From Streptomyces celluloflavus (GTDB lineage: Bacteria; Actinomycetota; Actinomycetes; Streptomycetales; Streptomycetaceae), in the NCBI GenBank assembly GCA_000720995.1, contig JOEL01000011.1:62001-126000 (forward strand): a stretch of DNA of 64,000 nucleotides, given 5' to 3'. Positions 44,871-53,942 of the stretch are shown here, in pieces. The notes beneath the pieces are model-generated. The model was given only the letters and a program-made list of their open reading frames with translations, was not told the DNA's origin and searched no databases. The number at the start of each line of letters is the position of its first letter. Positions within the stretch are counted from its first letter, which is position 1. Both the position numbers and the translations under genes were made by a program.

Positions 44871-44904
44871 CCCCGGCCCGCCGCCCATCGGCAGCGGGCC
44901 GGGG
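44871..44904 (+). terminator. Hairpin terminator after the small secreted protein
   Basis: CCCCGGCCCGC (44871-44881) pairs perfectly with GCGGGCCGGGG (44894-44904), loop 12, followed by ATTTCC. Confidence 0.75.
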
Positions 44905-45084
44905 ATTTCCGGTACCGAAGCTTTCCGTACCGAGGCTTTCCCGTACGAGGTTCAGCAGCCCGGAGGTCAGGGCTCTGGCGGAGGGGGCGGGGCGTACGGG
45001 TGCCCGGATGTCCGCCGGACGGGTTCCGGGCCCTGCGAGATCGTGATCCGGGCTCTTGGGATCCGGGCCCTCCGACACCGCGGT

Positions 45085-45290
45085 CTTGAGGGGCGACCCT
45101 ACGAGGCCGGGGTCCGGGCCCTTGAGGGGCGACCCTACGGGGCCGTGGTACGGGTTCTACGAGGCCGTGGTCCGTGGCCCTACGACGCCGCGGTCCAGGC
45201 CCTTGAGAGGCGACCCTACGAGGCCGGGGTCCGGGCCCTTGAGGGGCGACCCCACGAGGCCGCGGTCCGGGGCCCTACGAGGCTCTGATC
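45085..45290. repeat. Imperfect tandem repeats of about 36 bp
   Basis: Units share TTGAGGGGCGACCCTACGAG followed by GCCGGGGTCCGGGCCC. At least four long units and three 23-bp units lacking the first 13 bases run head to tail. The coincidence of 36 with a multiple of 3 keeps reading frames open. It lies between a terminator and the 3' end of rarD. Confidence 0.85.
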
Positions 45291-45304
45291 CGCCAGGGCC
45301 CTGG

Positions 45305-46342
45305 TCAGCGTTCGAGCGTCGTCTCCGGGGCCGGCGACTTCCCGGCTGCCGGCTCCGGGCCGGTCTCCAAAGTCGCCTCCGCCGTCGCCGCCGCGGCGCG
45401 GGCACCCGAGGCGACCGCCTCGCCCGCCCGCGTCCCGGCATCGGCCAGCGCCGCCCGCCCGCGCCGGGCGGTCCGCAGCGCGTCCCAGGTCAGCACCACC
45501 AGCGCGAGCCACACCAGCGCGAAACCGGCCCAGCGCTCGGCCGGCATCGCCTCGTGGAAGACCGTCAGCCCCAGGATGAACTGGAAGGTCGGCGCCAGAT
45601 ACTGCATCATCCCGATCGTCGTCAGCGGCAGCCGTACGGCCGAGGCGCCGAAGCAGATCAGCGGCAGCGCGGTTGCGATACCGCAGCCCGCGAGCAGCAG
45701 AGCCTGGCCGGTCCCGCCGGAGGTGAACGCGGACTCGCCGCGGGTGCCGAGGAAGATCAGGAAGCCCAGCGCGGGCAGTACCTGGAGTGCCGTCTCGGCG
45801 CTGAAGCCCTCGATGCCGTCGAGCTTGATGCCCTTCTTGACCAGTCCGTACGTCGCGAACGAGAAGGCCAGCCCGAGCGAGATCCAGGGCACCTTGCCGT
45901 AGGCGAGGGTCATCACGATCACGGCGAGGGTGCCGACGCCCACCGCCGTCCACTGCATCGGCCGCAGCCGCTCGCGCAGCACCAGCACGCCGAAGGCGAT
46001 GCTGACCAGCGGGTTGATGAAGTAGCCGAGCGAGGCTTCCAGGACGTGCCCGGAGTTGACCGCCCAGATGTAGAGGAACCAGTTCGCCGAGATGACGACG
46101 GCGCACACCAGGATCAGTGCGAGCCTGCGTGGCTGCCGCAGCAGCGGGCCTATCCAGCTCCAGCGGCGCAGCACGGCCAGGATGACGACGGCGACCGGCA
46201 GCGACCAGGCCATGCGGTGGGCCAGGATCTCGGACGGTGAGGCGGCGTCCAGCAGGTGCCAGTAGAGCGGCAGCAGGCCCCACATGGTGTAAGCGGCGAA
46301 GCCGTAGGCGAGACCTGCGCGCTGGTCGCTTCGAGGCTGCAA
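45305..46342 (-). CDS. rarD: EamA/RarD family transporter
   Basis: 345 residues, about ten membrane helices. The RarD hallmark is AYGFAAYTMWGLLPLYWHLL (about residues 12-31), then ILAHRMAWSLPVAVVILAVL and the EamA domain pair. It exports small metabolites in the family (substrate not known). The TTG start at 46342 has GGAGGG five bases upstream. The C-terminal 50 residues are Ala-rich and low-complexity. Confidence 0.9.
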   Translation of the reverse strand: MQPRSDQRAGLAYGFAAYTMWGLLPLYWHLLDAASPSEILAHRMAWSLPVAVVILAVLRRWSWIGPLLRQPRRLALILVCAVVISANWFLYIWAVNSGHVLEASLGYFINPLVSIAFGVLVLRERLRPMQWTAVGVGTLAVIVMTLAYGKVPWISLGLAFSFATYGLVKKGIKLDGIEGFSAETALQVLPALGFLIFLGTRGESAFTSGGTGQALLLAGCGIATALPLICFGASAVRLPLTTIGMMQYLAPTFQFILGLTVFHEAMPAERWAGFALVWLALVVLTWDALRTARRGRAALADAGTRAGEAVASGARAAAATAEATLETGPEPAAGKSPAPETTLER

Positions 46343-46399
46343 GGGGACCCTCCAGATGGTGCTAGGCCGGCCCTGCGAAGGTAACGCCGCACGGCTCCG

Positions 46400-46433
46400 C
46401 TGTCATGCCCGTATCGGCATACGGTCATGACAG
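46400..46433. promoter_or_regulatory. 34-bp imperfect palindrome upstream of rarD
   Basis: Arms CTGTCATGCCCGTAT (46400-46414) and ATACGGTCATGACAG (46419-46433) match at 14 of 15 positions, centre CGGC. It lies 58 bp upstream of the rarD start and is not followed by a T run, so it looks like an operator rather than a terminator. Confidence 0.5.
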
Positions 46434-46506
46434 TAACGCGGGGGCGGAGGACGCCCTACGTCTTCTCCCGCCCGGCCGACCCCGGCAGCCCCTTCGAAAA
46501 ACGACC

Positions 46507-46555
46507 GCGGGTGCCCGTACGCCGCGTCGGATGACGCTCGCGTACGGACACCCGC
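46507..46555 (-). terminator. Intrinsic terminator of korAB
   Basis: GCGGGTGCCCGTACGC (46507-46522) pairs with GCGTACGGACACCCGC (46540-46555), one mismatch. On the minus strand the stem is followed by TTTTT (46496-46500). It lies 39 bp after the korB stop. Confidence 0.8.
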
Positions 46556-46593
46556 GTACGGCCCGCACAGGGGGACCAGCGGCCTGGAGGCCG

Positions 46594-47680
<1,087 letters not shown>

Positions 47681-47688
<8 letters not shown>

Positions 47689-49633
47689 TGATGGCCTCCT
47701 TAAAGACCTCCGCGAGCTGCTCGGCCTTGAACGGCATTCCGCTGACCTGGGTGTGCGAGCGCGCGTCCACCAGGTACTTGGCGCGCAGCAGCGTGGCGAG
47801 CTGCCCGAGGTTCATCTCCGGCACGACCACCTTGTCGTAACGCTTCAGGACGGCGCCGAGATTCCGCGGGAAGGGGTTGAGGTGGCGCAGATGCGCCTGG
47901 GCGATCCGCTCGCCCGATCCCCGGACCCGGCGGACCGCGGCGGTGATCGGCCCGTACGTCGAACCCCAGCCCAGGACAAGGGTGTCGGCGCCCGCGCCGG
48001 ACTCGTCGGCGGGGTCGTCGACCTCGATGTCCGGGACGTCGATGCCGTCGATCTTCGCCTGGCGGGTGCGCACCATGAAGTCGTGGTTGGCGGGGTCGTA
48101 GGAGATGTTGCCGGTGCCGTCCTGCTTCTCGATGCCGCCGATGCGGTGTTCGAGGCCCGGCGTGCCCGGGACGGCCCAGGGGCGGGCCAGGGTCCGCTCA
48201 TCGCGCTTGTAGGGCCAGAACGCCTCGGTGCCGTCGGCCAGCTGGTGGTTCGGGGCGGTGGCGAACTGGACGCGCAGATCGGGGAGTTCGGCGACCTCGG
48301 GAATCCGCCACGGCTCGGAGCCGTTGGCCAGATAGCCGTCGGACAGCAGGAAGACGGGGGTGCGGTAGGTCAGCGCGATACGGGTCGCTTCCAGTGCCGC
48401 GTCGAAGCAGTCGGCCGGGGTCCGCGGCGCCACGATCGGCACCGGCGCCTCGCCGTTGCGCCCGTACATCGCCTGGAGCAGATCGGCCTGCTCGGTCTTG
48501 GTAGGCAGGCCCGTCGAGGGACCGCCACGCTGGATGTCCACGATCAGCAGCGGCAGTTCCAGGCTGACCGCGAGTCCGATCGTCTCCGACTTCAGCGCCA
48601 CACCGGGACCGGACGTGGTCGTCACGGCCAGCGAGCCGCCGAACGCCGCGCCCAGCGCCGCCCCGATCCCGGCGATCTCGTCCTCCGCCTGGAACGTGCG
48701 CACGCCGAAGTTCTTGTGCTTGGACAGCTCGTGCAGGATGTCGGAGGCCGGGGTGATCGGGTACGAGCCCAGGTAGACCGGCAGCTCCGCCTGCCGCCCG
48801 GCGGCGACCAGTCCGTAAGACAGCGCCAGATTGCCGGAGATGTTCCGGTACGTCCCGGTCGGGAACGCCTTCGTCGCGGGGGCGACCTCGTAGGAGACCG
48901 CGAAGTCCTCCGTGGTCTCGCCGAAGTTCCAGCCGGCCCGGAAGGCCGTGACGTTCGCCTCGGCGATCTGCGGCTTCTTCGCGAACTTCGACCGCAGGAA
49001 CTTCTCGGTGCCCTCGGTCGGCCGGTGGTACATCCACGACAGCAGACCCAGCGCGAACATGTTCTTGCTGCGCTCGGCCTCCTTTCGCGACAGCCCGAAC
49101 TCCTTGAGCGCCTCGATCGTCAGCGTCGTCAGCGGCACCGGGTGGACGTTGTACGCCTCCAGTGAGCCGTCCTCCAGCGGGCTGGTCGCGTAGCCGACCT
49201 TCGCCATCGGGCGCTTGGTGAACTCATCGGTGTTGATGATGATCTCCGCGCCGCGCGGCACATCGGCCAGGTTCGCCTTGAGCGCGGCCGGGTTCATCGC
49301 CACCAGGACGTTGGGCGCGTCACCGGGCGTGAGGATGTCGTGGTCGGCGAAGTGCAGCTGGAAGCTGGAGACGCCGGGGAGGGTGCCGGCGGGGGCACGG
49401 ATCTCGGCGGGGAAGTTCGGCAGCGTCGACAGGTCATTGCCGAACGACGCCGTCTCGGAGGTGAACCGGTCGCCCGTGAGCTGCATACCGTCACCGGAGT
49501 CACCCGCGAACCGGATGATGACCCGGTCCAGGCGTCGGACTTCTTTGCCTTGGCCGCCGTCACCGGTATGGCGCTGTTCCCCGACGAGCGCTGCGTCGGC
49601 CTGCTCGGCTGGGCTACTGACCTGGCTGGTCAC
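47681..49633 (-). CDS. korA: 2-oxoacid:ferredoxin oxidoreductase, alpha (fused gamma-alpha) subunit
   Basis: 650 residues. The N-terminal gamma domain (RVIIRFAGDSGDGMQLTGDR, about 36-200) is fused to the pyrimidine-binding alpha domain (YLGSYPITPASDILHELSKH, FQAEDEIAGIGAALGAAFGG, TTTSGPGVALKSETIGLAVS). This is the usual actinobacterial Kor layout. It lets the cell run the TCA step with ferredoxin instead of NAD. GTG at 49633 with GGGAGG upstream; korAB is a two-gene operon. Confidence 0.94.
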
Positions 49634-49941
49634 TGCTTCAGACCTCCCTAGAGGCGTGCGGCGGCCCTACGGAGGCAGGGCTCGGGACGTGTCGCACCGA
49701 CCGGTTGTCCCCGATCCATCGTACGTGGGTAAGGGGGGCCTTCCCTGGGGCGGCCATATGGTGGACGGCGGCTTGAGATATTGATCTGGACCGTTTTGTC
49801 ACGAAATTCGCTCCCCCGTCGGCTCGTCTTCGCGGCGCTCCGGCCTCCGTCATTGGTTCTACGACCAAAGCCCTGGGTCTCGGCGGATGCGGCCCCGGTC
49901 CGCATGCCTGACCGGGTGTCAGCCGGTCAGGAGCCGAGCGG
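49634..49941. other. Promoter region of korAB
   Basis: 308 bp between korA and the 3' end of the response regulator. No gene is seen. It holds the promoter candidate at 49775-49802 and a TGCGGACC/GGTCCGCA-type inverted repeat near 49886. Confidence 0.45.
49775..49802 (-). promoter_or_regulatory. Candidate korAB promoter
   Basis: On the minus strand GTGACA (49802-49797) and TATCTC (49780-49775) are 16 bp apart, in the AT-richest part of the gap about 140 bp upstream of korA. Confidence 0.4.
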
Positions 49942-50601
49942 TCAGGAGTTGAGGTAGGTGAGCACCGCGAGCACCCGGCGGTGATCCCCGTCACTCTGCG
50001 ACAGGCCCAGTTTCAGGAAGATGTTGCTGACGTGCTTCTCGACCGCACCATCGCTGACCACCAGCTGCCGGGCGACCGCGGAGTTCGTCCGGCCCTCGGC
50101 CATCAGTCCCAGCACCTCCCGCTCCCGGGGCGTCAGGTTGGCCAGCACATCCTGCTTCCGGCTGCGGCCGAGCAGCTGCGCCACGACCTCGGGGTCCAGC
50201 GCGGTGCCGCCCTGGGCGACCCGGACCACGGCGTCCACGAACTCCCGGACCTCGGCCACCCGGTCCTTGAGGAGGTAGCCGATGCCCCGGCTCGAATTGG
50301 CCAGCAGCTCCGTCGCGTACTGCTCCTCGACGTACTGCGAGAGCACCAGCACACCCAGGCCCGGGTGGTCCCGGCGCAGCCGGATCGCGGCCCGCACCCC
50401 CTCGTCGGTGTGGGTCGGCGGCATCCGCACGTCGGCTACCACCACGTCCGGCAGCGCACCCTCGTCCGCCAGCTCCCCGATCACCTTGATCAGGGCTTCG
50501 GCGTCGCCCACACCCGCCACGACATCGTGCCCCCGGTCGGTCAGCAACCGGGTCAGGCCCTCCCGGAGAAGCACCGAGTCCTCGGCGATGACCACCCGCA
50601 C
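49942..50601 (-). CDS. NarL/LuxR-family response regulator
   Basis: 219 residues. Receiver domain with phosphoacceptor Asp57 (DVVVADVRMPP) and conserved Lys in YLLKDR, then a LuxR helix-turn-helix (LTPREREVLGLMAEGRTNSA, then VEKHVSNIFLKLGLS). The GTG at 50601 is chosen because GGAGG lies five to six bases upstream and the product begins MRVVIAEDSVLLREG. It follows a histidine kinase gene but is separated from it by a very stable hairpin. Likely targets include its own cluster. Confidence 0.92.
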   Translation of the reverse strand: MRVVIAEDSVLLREGLTRLLTDRGHDVVAGVGDAEALIKVIGELADEGALPDVVVADVRMPPTHTDEGVRAAIRLRRDHPGLGVLVLSQYVEEQYATELLANSSRGIGYLLKDRVAEVREFVDAVVRVAQGGTALDPEVVAQLLGRSRKQDVLANLTPREREVLGLMAEGRTNSAVARQLVVSDGAVEKHVSNIFLKLGLSQSDGDHRRVLAVLTYLNS

Positions 50602-50776
50602 TTTGTCCTCCACGATTCGAAATCCCCACGCTTTGTCGATCCCCACCCTGTCACCCCCAGCATCCCAGCATCTGGACAGGGATGCTGCGGGCCGACGGGA
50701 TTCGGGGTGGGCGGACGCGGTTCCGGTGGGTGGGGAAGACGCGGGGGGACGGACAGGGGGTGAGACGAGGCGGGGC

Positions 50777-50831
50777 GGCCCGGGGCCGCCGGCCCCCAGG
50801 CGCAGAGCCTGGAGGCCGGCGGCCCCGGGCC
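50777..50831 (-). terminator. Very stable 55-base hairpin between kinase and regulator genes
   Basis: GGCCCGGGGCCGCCGGCC (50777-50794) pairs perfectly with GGCCGGCGGCCCCGGGCC (50814-50831), and the loop holds a second stem CCAGGC/GCCTGG (50796-50801/50807-50812). It lies 48 bp after the kinase stop and about 180 bp before the regulator start. Confidence 0.75.
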
Positions 50832-50878
50832 ACGAACCCTCCGGGGAGTCCAGGCCCCGAGGTTCTGGCCGGGTGTGC

Positions 50879-52192
50879 CTAGCCGCGCCAGGGCAGCTCG
50901 GCGGATATCGCGGTCGGGCCGCCGACCGGGGAGTCCACGACCAGCAGGCCGTCGACCGAGTCGAGCCGCTCGGAGAGGCCGGCCAGCCCGCTGCCCGTCG
51001 CCGTGTTCGCGCCGCCCCGGCCGTCGTCCGTCACCAGCACCATGATCCGGTCCGCGGTGTGCCAGACGTCCACCGTCGCGCTGGTGGCCTGGGCGTGCTT
51101 CGAGATGTTCTGCAGCAGCTCGGAGACGGTGAAGTACGCGATGCCCTCGATCGCCGCGGCCGGCCGGTGGCCCAGGTCCACGGTCACCTTCACGGGCACC
51201 GTGCACCGCGCGGCGAGCGCCGACAGCGCCGGGCCGAGCCCCCGGTCGGTCAGGATCGCCGGGTGGATACCGCGGGCCAGATCGCGCAGCTCCTGGAGCG
51301 CGACCTTCACCTCGCCGTGCGCCTCGTCCACCATCTTCGCGGCCGCCGCGGGGTCCTCCGTCAGCTTCTCCTTGGCCAGGCCCAGGTCCATGGCGAGGGC
51401 GACGAGCCGGGCCTGTGCGCCATCGTGCAGATCACGCTCGATCCGGCGCAGATCGGCCGCCGCGGTGTCGACCACCACTCCGCGGTCCGATTCCAGCTCC
51501 GAGACCCGGGTGGCGAGGGAGGAGGGGCCCAGCAGCCCGTGGATCATGAGGCGGTCCACCGACGTCAGCCCGCGGATCACCCACGGTCCGGCCAGCGTGA
51601 GCAGCAGCCCGAAGCCGCTGACGAACGCCATCCCCGTCGAACCGTCGACATAGACGCCGTTGCCGGTGCCGTCGCCCCACAGCTGGATGCCCGGCTGGCC
51701 GAGGTAGGCGGGGAAGGTCCACTGCCACAGCGGGTATGCCAGCAGCGCCCAGCCCACGGTCCAGAAGACCACCGAGAAGACGAAGGAGAAGAGCGCCCAC
51801 GGGAAGTGCAGCAGGCCGTAGAGGAGGTGGCGCCAGGAGGCGCCGCTCTTCAGCACGGCTCCGACCCACCCCATCAGGCCCGGCTTGGAGGGGCGGATCG
51901 GCTCCGGGGCGGCCACGTCCAGATCCAGCAGCGCCCGAGCGCGCCCCCGCTCCAGGGCGCCCAGGGCCCGGCTGCCGGACAGCCCGGCCGCCAGCACCGG
52001 GATGCCCAGGAACGTGATCAGGAGACCGGCGCCGAGCGACATCACCACTATCGCGTACGCGAACATCACGACGGACATCGGGAGGTTGAGGATGAGGTGG
52101 AGGAACTCCCGCCAGGTGCGCCCGGAGAAGGGGGCGCGCAGCCCCACCGGCACGCGGGAGGCGCGGGGCTGTGGTGCGTATCCGGTATCCAT
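50879..52192 (-). CDS. Sensor histidine kinase (HisKA_3 type)
   Basis: 437 residues. About six membrane helices in residues 30-210, then the dimerisation/phosphoacceptor segment IERDLHDGAQARLVALAMDL (His256) and the ATPase part ending in TDDGRGGANTATGSGLAGLS. Its partner is the NarL-type regulator downstream. A close paralogue sits immediately upstream (52511), suggesting tandem duplication. ATG at 52192. The signal sensed is unknown; the membrane topology resembles envelope-stress sensors. Confidence 0.92.
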   Translation of the reverse strand: MDTGYAPQPRASRVPVGLRAPFSGRTWREFLHLILNLPMSVVMFAYAIVVMSLGAGLLITFLGIPVLAAGLSGSRALGALERGRARALLDLDVAAPEPIRPSKPGLMGWVGAVLKSGASWRHLLYGLLHFPWALFSFVFSVVFWTVGWALLAYPLWQWTFPAYLGQPGIQLWGDGTGNGVYVDGSTGMAFVSGFGLLLTLAGPWVIRGLTSVDRLMIHGLLGPSSLATRVSELESDRGVVVDTAAADLRRIERDLHDGAQARLVALAMDLGLAKEKLTEDPAAAAKMVDEAHGEVKVALQELRDLARGIHPAILTDRGLGPALSALAARCTVPVKVTVDLGHRPAAAIEGIAYFTVSELLQNISKHAQATSATVDVWHTADRIMVLVTDDGRGGANTATGSGLAGLSERLDSVDGLLVVDSPVGGPTAISAELPWRG

Positions 52193-52510
52193 CGTCTCTT
52201 CGTCCGTTCTGCCGTCTCCGGCGCCACTTCCTGCTGTTGATGTCGCAGTTCTCGCACGACCGTCGTGCCGGCCCTTTCGCCGCTACGTCCAGAATCCGCG
52301 ACGGACGCCGTCCGCACCATGAGGGTCTTCGCAGTCTTCACCTGGGGTTTTCCCCACCCCCGGTCTGGGGGTTGAGCGTATTTGCCCAGGTCCGGGGTGA
52401 TATCGGCGGTGTACGGGGACATGCCGAAGGGCCGGCACCGGGCCAGCACCCGTCCGGCCCGTGCGCTCGGCCCGCCGCTCAGCCGCTCAGCGGCTCAGCC
52501 GATCAGTCGT
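52193..52510. other. Region between the two kinase genes
   Basis: 318 bp, no gene seen. It holds the motif at 52344-52361 shared with the other kinase promoter and an ACCCCC/GGGGGT hairpin (52356-52372). Confidence 0.5.
52344..52361 (-). promoter_or_regulatory. 18-bp motif shared by both kinase promoters (copy 1)
   Basis: GGGGTTTTCCCCACCCCC on the plus strand; 16 of 18 bases match the copy at 53785-53802. It lies about 150 bp upstream of the kinase start at 52192. A binding site for the cognate regulator is an inference. Confidence 0.5.
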
Positions 52511-53725
52511 TCAGCCGCGCACCGCCCGGCCCGTGGCCTCGTTCAGCGTCCGTGCCCGCCACGGCAGTTCGGCCGTCACCAGCGTCGGCCCGCCGACCGG
52601 CGAATCGAGTACGAACAGTCCGTCCACCGACCCCAGCCGCTCGGCGAGCCCGGACATACCGGTGCCGCCGTCCAGCCGCGCCCCGCCCCGTCCGTCGTCC
52701 CGCACCTGGATCATCAGCCGGTCCTCGGCCCGCCACACCTCGACCGTCGCCTGCCGTGCCGCACTGTGCTTCGAGATGTTCTGCAGCAGCTCGGAGACGG
52801 TGAAATAGGCGATGCCCTCGATGGCGGGGGCGGGCCGCTCGGCCAGGTCCACGGCGGCCCTGACCGGTACCGTGCAGCGTCCGGCCAGCGAGGTCAGCGC
52901 GGGCCCCAGCCCCCGGTCGGTCAGGATCGCCGGATGGATGCCGCGGGCCAGGTCGCGCAGCTCCTGGAGCGCCAGCTTCACCTCGCCGTGCGCCTCGTCC
53001 ACCATCGCCGCCGCCGCGTCCGGGTCCTCCAGCAGCTTCTCCTTCGCCAGGCCGAGCCCCATGGCGAGCGCGACGAGCCGGGCCTGCGCACCGTCGTGCA
53101 GATCGCGCTCGATGCGCCGCAGATCGGCCGCCGCGGTGTCGGTGACCGTCACGCGGTCCGACTCCAGCTCGGCGATCCGCCGCTCCAGTTCGTCGGACGG
53201 CGAGAGCAGCCCGCGCACCATCGCCCGGTCCACGTTCGACAGCCAGCGTGCCACCCACGGCAGCGCCGGCCACCCCACGAAGAACAGGACGAGCGTGAGG
53301 GCGAAGGTGAGGATGGCCCACGGCAGCCGGACGAACGAGTACAGGGCGTGCCGCCAGCCGACCGGGTCCTTCAGGCACGTCCACAGCCACGGGAAGAACC
53401 CCGGGTGCCGCGGCCGCACCGGGCTCGGCTCCGCCACCTGTATCCCGAGCAGCGCACGGGCCCGCGCCCGCTCCAGCCTCCCGAACCACCGGCACGCCGT
53501 CAGCCCCGACGCCAGCAGCGGCAGCCCGATCACCGTGACGGACAGCCCGATGCCCGCCACGAGCCACACCACCAGCACGCAGAAGGCGGCCACACCCACC
53601 GGGAAGTTGGACAGCAGGTAGGCCATTTCCCGCCAGGTGGAGGGACCGAGGGGCGCCCTGGGCGGCGGCAGGACGGTGCCGTCGACGGCGTCATCGGCAG
53701 TGCTGGTCCGGGAACTGTCTGTCAT
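52511..53725 (-). CDS. Sensor histidine kinase, paralogue of the downstream kinase
   Basis: 404 residues with the same layout: N-terminal membrane segments, IERDLHDGAQARLVALAMGL (His210), and a C-terminal ATPase lobe. Long stretches (LQELRDLARGIHPAILTDRG and VSELLQNISKH) are near-identical to the kinase at 50879, so the two arose by duplication. It lacks an adjacent regulator of its own, so both kinases may feed one regulator. ATG at 53725 with GGGGGT upstream; homologues begin near here. Confidence 0.9.
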   Translation of the reverse strand: MTDSSRTSTADDAVDGTVLPPPRAPLGPSTWREMAYLLSNFPVGVAAFCVLVVWLVAGIGLSVTVIGLPLLASGLTACRWFGRLERARARALLGIQVAEPSPVRPRHPGFFPWLWTCLKDPVGWRHALYSFVRLPWAILTFALTLVLFFVGWPALPWVARWLSNVDRAMVRGLLSPSDELERRIAELESDRVTVTDTAAADLRRIERDLHDGAQARLVALAMGLGLAKEKLLEDPDAAAAMVDEAHGEVKLALQELRDLARGIHPAILTDRGLGPALTSLAGRCTVPVRAAVDLAERPAPAIEGIAYFTVSELLQNISKHSAARQATVEVWRAEDRLMIQVRDDGRGGARLDGGTGMSGLAERLGSVDGLFVLDSPVGGPTLVTAELPWRARTLNEATGRAVRG

Positions 53726-53784
53726 ACCCCCAGCCTGCCTGCCCGCGGCCCGGCGTGCCATGGGGTACGTAGGGTAACGGGGGT

Positions 53785-53802
53785 GGGGTTTCCCCTACCC
53801 CC
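53785..53802. promoter_or_regulatory. 18-bp motif shared by both kinase promoters (copy 2)
   Basis: GGGGTTTCCCCTACCCCC, preceded by GGGGGT so that the site is itself an inverted repeat. It is 60 bp upstream of the kinase start and 140 bp upstream of the divergent EccD-like gene, which it could also control. Confidence 0.55.
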
Positions 53803-53942
53803 GCCGCCCCGCGTCGCCTCGGGCCGGTCGCTCCGCCGAACCGATGCGTGCGCGCAAGACCGGTTGGCCGGAGAGCGGCTGTAGGGGGAGGGGACGGCGG
53901 ACCGTAGGGTGTGCGGCAGGGAAGCGGGGGAGGGGCGACCGC

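Larger units (their letters stand above)
44822..45304. other. Gene-free repeat-rich region
   Basis: Holds a terminator (44871-44904), short direct repeats (CAGGACACGCC twice; GTACCGAAGCTTTCC-type units) and a tandem-repeat tract at 45085-45290. The tract stays open in three reading frames because its unit length is divisible by three, so a peptide RPYEAGVRALEG repeats in one frame. I see no ribosome site or family that would make it a gene. Confidence 0.6.

Noticed and set aside
45043-45288. 81-residue open frame through the tandem repeats
   Set aside because: Openness follows from the unit length being a multiple of three; no ribosome site and no family, so it is described as a repeat and not as a gene.
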